DNA from: Actinomycetota bacterium
GTDB taxonomy: Bacteria; Actinomycetota; Acidimicrobiia; Acidimicrobiales; Ilumatobacteraceae
Assembly (NCBI GenBank): GCA_009703975.1
Contig: WLFB01000108.1
Location: 1-5,177, forward strand
Length of the DNA stretch: 5,177 bases
Direction: 5' to 3'
Shown here: positions 1-5,177 of the stretch, in pieces
How the letters are laid out: each line of letters opens with the position of its first letter
Position numbering within the stretch: position 1 is the stretch's first letter
Made by a program: the position numbers and the translations under genes
Notes under the pieces: model-generated
The model's database searches: none
What the model saw: only the letters and a program-made list of their open reading frames with translations
What the model was told of the DNA's origin: nothing

Positions 1-635
1 CTTGTCGCGAATTTTGTATTCGCCATCGTGTTGACCCAGACCACATGATCAGAAAACAGTCGAGACCGAATCGTCGTTTGGCGCCGCGCATAAACACACG
101 ACGCTTTTGAATCAGGCGAACTTGTCGAACGCGCAACCACTTGTGCAGACGTAATCGATTCACGACACTGTCGGGCAGTCACTTGAATCACGGCACTTGT
201 CGCCACATCAATATCGGCAGTTGCAACACCTGCAGTCGTGAAGCCATGTGCCGCTAAACGAACAGTGAAACATGCCTGAGTGCCAAGTGTGCATGTCACG
301 ACTTGGCCGTCTGTGCCGTAGCGAACCCACACACTTGATGCAGTACCCACATCTGTACCAGTCGAATAGCCCGGGTGCGAAGTGATCGCGCTCAAACTCG
401 AAACAGATTTCGCCAACCGACCAAAAACTTCTTCTGACGCAGACTCTGCCAACCGTTCAACAACAGCCTGGCGTTGCAGTTTGCCCTCGGTTGCCAAACT
501 GCGAATAACTGCAGTAATTGCAACTAATCCAATCGCCGAAGTCACAGCAAGTGCAACAATCGTGAACATCATCGCTTGACCCGATTGTCGATCTCGCTTA
601 ATGCGGCTCGTAGTTTGCACTATTTGCCATCCCAT
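1..635 (-). CDS. PilX-like minor pilin / membrane-anchored pilus assembly protein, partial (C-terminus beyond left edge)
   Basis: The reading frame is open from an ATG at 635 to the window edge, giving 211 codons with no stop. The N-terminus is a short basic leader (residues 1-19, ending R-D-R-Q-S-G). A hydrophobic helix follows at about residues 20-44 (QAMMFTIVALAVTSAIGLVA), then a polar, Ser/Thr-rich exported domain. This single-helix, leader-first layout is that of PilX-type or TadE-like minor pilins. However, no Glu follows the Gly at the usual +5 position, so cleavage by the prepilin peptidase is uncertain. Cysteines lie at about residues 115, 122, 157 and 180 and could form two disulfides. 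The start overlaps the end of the preceding pilin gene by 16 nt and has no clear Shine-Dalgarno, which suggests translational coupling. The next in-frame ATG (about 572) would remove the basic leader and is less likely. The family assignment rests on architecture and context, not on a recognised signature. Confidence 0.72.
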   Translation of the reverse strand, partial: MGWQIVQTTSRIKRDRQSGQAMMFTIVALAVTSAIGLVAITAVIRSLATEGKLQRQAVVERLAESASEEVFGRLAKSVSSLSAITSHPGYSTGTDVGTASSVWVRYGTDGQVVTCTLGTQACFTVRLAAHGFTTAGVATADIDVATSAVIQVTARQCRESITSAQVVARSTSSPDSKASCVYARRQTTIRSRLFSDHVVWVNTMANTKFAT

Positions 636-1378
636 TTTTGTTCTGAGACGAAGCGACCTGCGCCTACGGCAAACTCATATGAAACTTTTTCACTTGCACG
701 TTCGTTTTTTGCCGTGAGAGTTGTTGTGAACTTGATTCTGCGCACGAGTTTCACTTGGGCATTTGTAAGTGCAGTTGAAATTGTAAGCGCTGTGCCGCTT
801 GCGTCGTAGTAAGTGAACACCGAATCATCTGCCAACGACGTGATGAATTCATTTTGAACTGCGCTGCTTGTCCAGCTGTTAGAGGCATATTCAGTGCTGC
901 CAGCTTTCACTCGAGTTTTTTTGAGAATCCCATCACTATCCAATTCAACACAGGTTGAGTCTTGGGCTAATAATAAAACTGGTGTATTCGGTGAACCTGT
1001 AACTGTGTCAAGGCCTTGTGACTGGCGAGCTAAAACACAAACTTTTTTAGACGTGCCTGAGACGATCACAGCAGTGCTTTCGGTGAGATGTCGACAGTTG
1101 CTCACAGTTACTGCCGAAGCGGGATTGATTCGGTCAACGCAACTTCCTTGCAGAGATGCTCCCGACAATGCCGCGCGAAGCCGATCGCCGATCTTCGTGT
1201 TTTGCTCCATAAAGTCAGCGCGGTCAGTAATCATTGATGTGGTTGAATATGCCGACGAGATCACGCCCATCAGCACAACCGTGAGTATTCCGGTGATCAT
1301 CATCGCTACAGCAATGTCTACTAATCCGACTGAACCGCGCTCGCGTCGAGCAAGATCAGACAATTTAAAAGTGTTCAT
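620..1378 (-). CDS. Pilin-like protein with atypical prepilin motif (PilW-like minor pilin)
   Basis: This is a 252-aa protein when started at the ATG at 1378. A GTG directly before it at 1381 would add one residue. The N-terminus has a basic leader ending R-R-E-R-G, then a hydrophobic segment SVGLVDIAVAMMITGILTVV that aligns by eye with the G-F-T-L-I-E-L-x-V-A-M class III prepilin motif. The acidic residue is Asp rather than Glu and sits one position late (+6). A helical stretch (residues about 45-72) and a Ser/Thr-rich beta-type domain follow, with cysteines at about 80, 95, 114 and 143. It lies between a canonical prepilin gene and a PilX-like gene, in the position typical of PilW/PilV-type minor pilins that prime pilus assembly. 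Its start overlaps the upstream TGA (TGATG, or GTGA for the GTG start), so translation is probably coupled. The exact subfamily cannot be told from sequence alone. Confidence 0.8.
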   Translation of the reverse strand: MNTFKLSDLARRERGSVGLVDIAVAMMITGILTVVLMGVISSAYSTTSMITDRADFMEQNTKIGDRLRAALSGASLQGSCVDRINPASAVTVSNCRHLTESTAVIVSGTSKKVCVLARQSQGLDTVTGSPNTPVLLLAQDSTCVELDSDGILKKTRVKAGSTEYASNSWTSSAVQNEFITSLADDSVFTYYDASGTALTISTALTNAQVKLVRRIKFTTTLTAKNERASEKVSYEFAVGAGRFVSEQKWDGK

Positions 1379-2226
1379 CACGGCAGGTCGCTATAGGCGA
1401 TTTGAGTTGTTGCGCCATTGGTGATCGTGATGTTTGACGACCCACCAAATGCCGATGCAGTTGACTTCGCGGCTTTATAAGAGCCGGCCGGCAAATACGC
1501 AAACCACGCGCAACCTGAACTGTCGCCACTAAAAATTGTTGCATAGCGCCGCAACTTATACGAAGTGTTGTTGATCGCCTGCAAATCAACTGCTTGCGTC
1601 GCGGTCATACTGGTGACAATCAATCTGCCAAAACTTGTTGAATATGCCGCTGCATCGGGTGGCACCGACTCGTATTTTGTCAAAGAATATGACTTGTCGG
1701 TTGTGCTGCCATCTGCGATACCGAACTTCCAAGTCACGGTGGTGATTCTTTTGATGGCAGTTGGCGTCATCGTGGCAAATGTTGCAGGTGATGTTGGTGT
1801 TTGCAGATTCGTGCATGTCACAGAAGACAGACCATCGGCGCCCGGCCCTGGCAACCAACTATTACGAAGAGTTGCCGAGTAAACAACATTTTTGCGCGTC
1901 ACTGATGTTGAAACATCTCCAAGAATCGCATTTGCGTTATCTAGAGCAAGTGCCGTGTTGCACCTAGTTGTCGTCGCGACGATCACAGACGAAACTTCGG
2001 CGCCAGTCTGAAGCCCGCATCCATAAACTGATGCATTTTCTGCAATTTGTTCTGCGGCTAGTCGCGCATTAATTGCATCTTTAGAAAGTCTTGCTTGTGA
2101 TGACATTGCAAAAGTTACAGTGAGCAAACCTAGCGACGCAAGGCCGACAAGTCCCATCGCAATTACTGCTTCGATCATTGCGAATCCGTGATCAGAGCGA
2201 AGTTGTTTGCGCCTCACACATCTCAA
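1378..2226 (-). CDS. Type IV prepilin-like protein (PilV/PulG-type minor pilin)
   Basis: A 282-aa protein with a textbook class III prepilin signal. A 14-residue basic leader ends S-D-H-G, then comes FAMIEAVIAMGLVGLASLGL with the conserved Glu at +5 of the mature protein (residue 19). Cleavage is expected after Gly14. The helix runs to about residue 41 and continues into a polar alpha-1 segment (to about 67). The exported domain is Ser/Thr/Ala rich, with cysteines at about 70, 89, 138 and 239. The last 50 residues (from about 233) include A-Y-L-P-A-G-S-Y-K and N-I-T-I-T-N-G-A-T-T. This resembles the beta-sandwich repeats of carboxypeptidase-regulatory-like domains, by eye only. The start is a TTG, favoured because GGAG at 2233-2236 lies 6 nt upstream; an in-frame GTG at 2217 is an alternative. 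It follows the peptidase gene after one base. It is probably a minor rather than the major pilin because of its length and its place in a set of three. Confidence 0.9.
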   Translation of the reverse strand: MRCVRRKQLRSDHGFAMIEAVIAMGLVGLASLGLLTVTFAMSSQARLSKDAINARLAAEQIAENASVYGCGLQTGAEVSSVIVATTTRCNTALALDNANAILGDVSTSVTRKNVVYSATLRNSWLPGPGADGLSSVTCTNLQTPTSPATFATMTPTAIKRITTVTWKFGIADGSTTDKSYSLTKYESVPPDAAAYSTSFGRLIVTSMTATQAVDLQAINNTSYKLRRYATIFSGDSSGCAWFAYLPAGSYKAAKSTASAFGGSSNITITNGATTQIAYSDLP

Positions 2227-2227
2227 T

Positions 2228-3139
2228 TCATACTCCAGCTTTCCAACTGAAGTCAGCGATGATGGTTATTATCGCACCGAGTGCGAGCGCTGGCCCAAGT
2301 GGAATCGAAACTTTGCGAATGCGGCGCTGCATGATTCCAAATACGACAGTCCATAACACTGCAATAACTGCGGCGATTAAATATGCGCCAAATGCGGCGC
2401 CCCAACCCAACCACCCGAGTGGAAACCAAACAATCGGCGCGAATTTGACATCGCCTTCGCCAAGACCGCCACGCGAAACAAAGTAAAAAATTAGTGCAAC
2501 ACCTGTCGCGAGAATTGCGACAAGCGCTGCGCGCCTAAAGTCTTGCCACGAGTCGTTTACAAGCGCATCGGCAAAGAATCCAATTAATTCAAAAATTGCG
2601 ATTGTGATTATCGCCCGATTCGGAAGTCGTCGCGTTAATGCATCGATTGTCGCCGTGATCCCAAGACCGATACATGACAGGGCAAGAACTACCGAGGCGA
2701 TCGATGCACCGTGCTGGTTAATTACGCTCACAGCAATTAAACAAGACGTAAGTTCGATCAACGGATATTTAATTGAGATTCTTGTTTTGCAATGTCGGCA
2801 ACGCCCGCGCAAAAACAGCCACGTGAAAACCGGAATCAAATCAATCGGCGCAAGCGGTTCGTTACATGACGGGCATTGCGACCGGCCTTTAATGAATTTT
2901 TCTTTGCGCGGCAAGCGATGAATCAAAACTGTCGCAAAACTTCCAAGCATCAGCCCAACTACAGCCATAATCGATGCTAAAAATCGGCGGTCGTGTCCGG
3001 CAATGGCTCCTTCGGCGATTTTCAATAACAACGGATACCTACTTTCAGAACCGATTTTAGACTGTTTGGTCAGCCGACAGTGCTCACCCAAAAAGACACA
3101 GAACTCGTTCAAAAATTGCTGTTCAAGTGCATTTGTCAC
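2228..3139 (-). CDS. pilD: Prepilin peptidase / N-methyltransferase (A24 aspartic protease, PilD/GspO family)
   Basis: An integral inner-membrane enzyme that cleaves the leader of type IV prepilins after Gly and, in the bifunctional class, N-methylates the new N-terminus. Residues below count from the GTG at 3139. Visible family features are G-S-F (66-68) and H-R-L-P (74-77), then the cytoplasmic zinc-binding loop with C89-x2-C92 and C114-x2-C117, and I-D-L-I-P at 99-103. The first catalytic Asp is D166 in T-I-D-A-L-T-R-R-L-P-N, and the second is D230 in G-L-G-E-G-D-V-K. Several hydrophobic helices fill the rest. Both catalytic aspartates and all four cysteines are intact, so it should be active and bifunctional. 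With the GTG start it has a 57-residue extension before the first helix. Most family members begin close to that helix, which would favour the ATG at 2968 (246 aa). Neither start has a clear Shine-Dalgarno. It heads the operon of the three pilin-like genes, its likely substrates. Confidence 0.95.
   Translation of the reverse strand: MTNALEQQFLNEFCVFLGEHCRLTKQSKIGSESRYPLLLKIAEGAIAGHDRRFLASIMAVVGLMLGSFATVLIHRLPRKEKFIKGRSQCPSCNEPLAPIDLIPVFTWLFLRGRCRHCKTRISIKYPLIELTSCLIAVSVINQHGASIASVVLALSCIGLGITATIDALTRRLPNRAIITIAIFELIGFFADALVNDSWQDFRRAALVAILATGVALIFYFVSRGGLGEGDVKFAPIVWFPLGWLGWGAAFGAYLIAAVIAVLWTVVFGIMQRRIRKVSIPLGPALALGAIITIIADFSWKAGV
2233..2236 (-). promoter_or_regulatory. Ribosome binding site deciding the TTG start of the prepilin gene
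   Basis: GGAG lies 6 nt upstream of the TTG at 2226, inside the last codons of the prepilin peptidase gene. It is the best-placed Shine-Dalgarno in the pilin operon and supports TTG at 2226 over the in-frame GTG at 2217, for which the spacing would be 15 nt. Confidence 0.5.
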
Positions 3140-3204
3140 ATGTAAATGTCAGATACATAGATAGCCATCTCAGCAAGAAAAACTCGTTTAAGATTGGAAA
3201 AGCC
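3140..3204. promoter_or_regulatory. Divergent intergenic region, probable promoters of both operons
   Basis: This is the shortest non-coding gap between the minus-strand pilin operon and the plus-strand regulator operon. It would extend down to 2969 if the peptidase starts at the internal ATG. Promoters for both directions are expected here from layout alone. Weak candidates on the plus strand are a TTGTCA hexamer (3133-3138) without a well-placed -10 partner, and TAAGAT (3189-3194), a -10-like hexamer ending 10 bases before the ATG at 3205. A TGTCA direct repeat (3134-3138 and 3147-3151, 13-bp period) could be half of an operator but is short enough to be chance. No convincing full promoter was found. 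Confidence 0.35.
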
Positions 3205-3987
3205 ATGGATATTGACCCTAATTCCGAGGATTTTGTGCCTTCGGTGCTATCGCCACTGGTAACACGGTTGAAAAATGGTGAGAACGAGCAGGTGTTAAAA
3301 GACGAATTATTGACTTTGGTCTTGCCGTGGGTGCGCCAACAAGTCAGTTCAAATATTCGGCGTATTCCGGTTAATGCCGACCCGGCAAATGTCTCAAGTC
3401 ATATGCACGAAGCAGCATTTAAAGCAGTGGCGAAAATTGATTGGCAACAAATCGATAAATGGCCAATGTATCTTGGCTCACTAGTTCGCCATTCTGCTCA
3501 AGAGGCCGCACGAGACGAAGATTACTTATCTCGCCAGCAAAGAGTTCTGCGAAGACAGTTTCGAAATGCATGTATTGCCGAAGAAACTAAGCAACAAAGC
3601 CCAATCACAATTCAAGATCGCGAACGAATCGCACTAGTTATTGCAGAAGGCCAGCCAGAACTTGCAAACGAATTGCTCGTGAGTTGGCACCCGCGAGAGG
3701 TTTCGAGTGTTCCCGATTCTTTGAGCGAACAATTATCGGTTGAAGACGAAGTTGAACAACAGATGGTCAAGCAGAAAATAAAGAACTGGCTTGAAAACGA
3801 ACTTCCTGAGGATATTCGAAATCTGGTCATTGAGTGGATGAGTCTGCCGCGCGCCAATCTTCTGCCAGCCAGACTCGAAAAACAACTTCAACCATATATT
3901 TTAAGTTTGATGAACGCCGTTGACGATTTTGACACCGCCGAATTTTTTGCCGAACTGTATTCTCAAGATTCATCTGTAGAAGTTTGA
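3205..3987 (+). CDS. Divergent sigma-70-like protein (putative sigma factor or sigma-derived regulator)
   Basis: A 260-aa soluble, charged, helical protein with no membrane segment or signal. By eye its layout matches sigma-70 family proteins of the FliA/WhiG type. Residues about 32-80 (E-L-L-T-L-V-L-P-W-V-R-Q-Q-V, then H-E-A-A-F-K-A-V-A-K-I-D-W) resemble regions 1.2-2.2. Residues 86-121 (Y-L-G-S-L-V-R-H-S-A-Q-E-A-A-R and a basic S-R-Q-Q-R-V-L-R-R-Q-F-R run) resemble regions 2.3-3.0. Residues 180-236 (acidic linker, then L-P-E-D-I-R-N-L-V-I-E-W) resemble the start of region 4. The usual region-2 aromatic/acidic signature (E-R-F-D-P) is degenerate and the region-4 HTH is not clear, so it might be a non-sigma helical protein. 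The ATG at 3205 is preferred because GGAAAAG precedes it; the in-frame ATG at 3127 would overlap the divergent peptidase ORF. It heads a three-gene operon, divergent from pilin genes that it might regulate. Confidence 0.8.
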   Translation: MDIDPNSEDFVPSVLSPLVTRLKNGENEQVLKDELLTLVLPWVRQQVSSNIRRIPVNADPANVSSHMHEAAFKAVAKIDWQQIDKWPMYLGSLVRHSAQEAARDEDYLSRQQRVLRRQFRNACIAEETKQQSPITIQDRERIALVIAEGQPELANELLVSWHPREVSSVPDSLSEQLSVEDEVEQQMVKQKIKNWLENELPEDIRNLVIEWMSLPRANLLPARLEKQLQPYILSLMNAVDDFDTAEFFAELYSQDSSVEV

Positions 3988-3988
3988 A

Positions 3989-4420
3989 ATGAATGCCCAC
4001 CCGTCGCGCCTAGTGACTCGAAAAATAGTCGAACGTAAATGCGAAAAGTGCGCATGCTTTTTGGCCGGTCACAATTTAGAGAAACTTTGCTCGCCGTGTG
4101 CCAACCAAGAAAAGCGAAAGAGTTGGCTTTCGAAAAGTTTGAACCCTTCTTTTGTTACGAGTGCAGAAGAACTTGCCAAGTTAGGCATTGTTGAACTAAT
4201 CGCGATCAATAAACTGACAGCCGAAGTTGCTATCCCATTACTTTTAAAATCTGGGGTTTTGCCCAGCCGTTTGCGCCGCTATCAATCTCTTTTGATTCAA
4301 TTAGTTGCGTTGCAAGGTGTCTCGAACTCGGCAGCCGCTCGAAAACTCAACGTAACTCGCTGGACGGTCGCCGCTTGGCGCGAAAGACTTGGGATTAGGC
4401 TCACTAAAATAGACACATGA
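3989..4420 (+). CDS. Zinc-ribbon plus helix-turn-helix protein, putative DNA-binding regulator
   Basis: A 143-aa basic protein. The N-terminal part has a four-cysteine knuckle pair, C18-x2-C21 and C34-x2-C37, a spacing typical of a small structural zinc ribbon. An extra Cys23 and His28 lie between them. The middle (about 52-108) is helical and Leu/Ala rich. The C-terminal 25-30 residues (about 110-134) read G-V-S-N-S-A-A-A-R-K-L-N-V-T-R-W-T-V-A-A-W-R-E-R-L-G. This is a good homeodomain-like helix-turn-helix in which T-R-W-T-V-A-A-W-R would be the recognition helix. It starts one base after the stop of the sigma-like gene, with a weak AGAAG upstream, and its stop overlaps the next start as ATGA. 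It is likely a DNA-binding partner or co-regulator of that operon. I do not recognise a named family. Transposase-type HTHs look similar, but no transposase catalytic domain is present. Confidence 0.82.
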   Translation: MNAHPSRLVTRKIVERKCEKCACFLAGHNLEKLCSPCANQEKRKSWLSKSLNPSFVTSAEELAKLGIVELIAINKLTAEVAIPLLLKSGVLPSRLRRYQSLLIQLVALQGVSNSAAARKLNVTRWTVAAWRERLGIRLTKIDT

Positions 4421-5177
4421 GTTTAAATCGCCTACTTGGGGTACCTGGCCCAGAACCAGAAAACGGAAAATCCCAAGTACGAAACCCAAATTTTGCAGAC
4501 AATCGATTGATTGTGCTGGGTAATAGTTCGGTGCTGATGGATGAGCTCAAAAAGCTCCGGCCACATCGTTCTGAAGATTCAGTTTTAATTGACTGGTCGC
4601 CGCAATCGGGTTCAACCAAGAATCTTGTCGAGAAGATTACTTCGATGGAGTCAGTTGAAATAGTTGACTTGGTCATCGTAAATTCTTGTGTGCCTGACCA
4701 TGTCACATCAGAGCGTGAGATGCGCAAACTATTTTCAGACATAAGACTGCCGATGAAGGCAATTTCAGCAAGCGGCATCGCAGAAAAAAGCTTCAGATGG
4801 TGGATGTGCGTAGAACTTGAAGATAGTTCACCTGCGACGTTAAATATTTGGCAAGCCTCGGGTCGGTTGGTGTTTCGACATGCTGCCGAGTCGGCAAATC
4901 TTGTAGGCACTCTTGTGCTCGTCGGCGATGCAGCTCAAGGCGCAAGTGATCTTCGAACGATGCTTGATAGCGAACATATTTCGTCTTCGCGCGTGCTTGG
5001 TTTCGGTATTTCAACCGATGGATCAGTTGATCTGGCGAAGAACAATTTCTCAATGACGCCGATTTCTAAAGCTCATGAGGGCGGCAATATGTCTGCAGTC
5101 GATTTGCCGACCGAAAAAAATTATCTAATCGCAGAAATTGACATGGCTAAAGATTCGCTCACTGATCTTGCAGACGA
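4417..5177 (+). CDS. Hypothetical protein, partial (C-terminus beyond right edge)
   Basis: The frame is open from the ATG at 4417 to the window end, 253 codons with no stop. The start forms an ATGA overlap with the preceding stop, a strong sign of translational coupling. I do not recognise the family. No signal peptide or membrane helix is evident. A flexible Pro/Gly/Asn-rich N-terminus (about 8-28) is followed by beta-alpha-like alternation: R-L-I-V-L-G-N-S-S-V-L (30-40), S-V-L-I-D-W (55-60) and V-D-L-V-I-V-N-S-C (83-91). A second hydrophobic strand with glycines, L-V-G-T-L-V-L-V-G-D-A-A (162-173), comes later. This suggests one or two Rossmann-like or receiver-like alpha/beta folds, but no P-loop, GxGxxG or other catalytic signature is visible. 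The visible part ends in a helical stretch (A-E-I-D-M-A-K-D-S-L-T-D-L-A-D), possibly leading to a coiled coil. Function is likely linked to the two upstream putative regulators. Confidence 0.8.
   Translation, partial: MSLNRLLGVPGPEPENGKSQVRNPNFADNRLIVLGNSSVLMDELKKLRPHRSEDSVLIDWSPQSGSTKNLVEKITSMESVEIVDLVIVNSCVPDHVTSEREMRKLFSDIRLPMKAISASGIAEKSFRWWMCVELEDSSPATLNIWQASGRLVFRHAAESANLVGTLVLVGDAAQGASDLRTMLDSEHISSSRVLGFGISTDGSVDLAKNNFSMTPISKAHEGGNMSAVDLPTEKNYLIAEIDMAKDSLTDLAD

Noticed and set aside
382..809. Two plus-strand frames (382-579 and 576-809) overlapping head to tail
   Set aside because: Both are antisense to pilin-like coding sequence containing a clear leader and transmembrane helix, and neither has a recognisable domain.
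894..1424. A 176-codon plus-strand open frame antisense to the second pilin gene
   Set aside because: It lies opposite a well-supported pilin-like gene with coupled starts and stops. Its translation is Arg/Thr/Ser-rich without any domain or ribosome site, as expected of a shadow frame.
3162..3173. Short inverted repeat AGAT-AGCC-ATCT type in the intergenic region
   Set aside because: A four-base arm is too short to be a terminator or a credible operator, and no T-run follows.
3127..3204. An upstream ATG that would lengthen the sigma-like protein by 26 residues
   Set aside because: It would overlap the divergent peptidase frame and use up the only promoter space. It has no ribosome site, whereas the ATG at 3205 follows GGAAAAG.
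4300..4400. HTH of the zinc-ribbon protein taken as a remnant transposase
   Set aside because: No catalytic DDE or resolvase domain, no terminal inverted repeats and no target duplication are visible around it, and the gene is coupled to both neighbours.
4404..4910. A 168-codon minus-strand open frame at the right end
   Set aside because: It is antisense to the plus-strand frame that is open for over 250 codons and joined by ATGA to the gene before it. Its own translation is low in structure and Ser-rich.

Overview
The window looks like a bacterial chromosome segment carrying part of a type IV pilus (or type II secretion-like) pseudopilin locus. It is back to back with a short operon of probable regulators. 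Base composition is moderate, roughly mid-40s to 50 % GC by eye (not computed). Genes are tightly packed, GTG and TTG starts are used, and Shine-Dalgarno sequences are mostly weak or absent. Minor-pilin genes next to a prepilin peptidase, rich in Ser/Thr/Ala and with paired cysteines, would fit an environmental actinobacterium such as the Acidimicrobiia. That placement is inference only: no rRNA or marker gene is present.

Minus strand, read from about 3139 down to 1. The first gene encodes a prepilin peptidase of the PilD/GspO family (2228-3139). It is followed by a canonical type IV prepilin-like protein (1378-2226), a second pilin-like protein with an atypical processing motif (620-1378) and a third PilX-like membrane-anchored protein that runs off the left edge (1-635). 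The spacings are 1 nt, a 1-4 nt overlap and a 16 nt overlap, so this is one translationally coupled operon. The peptidase would cleave and N-methylate the prepilins. The three small proteins look like minor pilins, each with one N-terminal membrane helix and four cysteines in the visible extracytoplasmic part.

Plus strand, from 3205 to the right edge. Three more closely packed genes are present. The first is a 260-aa protein whose layout resembles a very divergent sigma-70-type sigma factor (3205-3987). The second is a 143-aa zinc-ribbon plus helix-turn-helix protein (3989-4420). The third is a protein of unknown function, at least 253 aa long, that is cut by the right edge (4417-5177). They are separated by 1 nt and by an ATGA overlap, so they are almost certainly co-transcribed. 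The 65-237 bp between the two divergent operons, depending on which starts are right, must hold both promoters.

No RNA gene, insertion sequence, CRISPR array or clear terminator was seen. The part most worth attention is the sigma-like / zinc-finger-HTH / unknown operon, a possible dedicated regulatory module divergently transcribed from the pilin genes.
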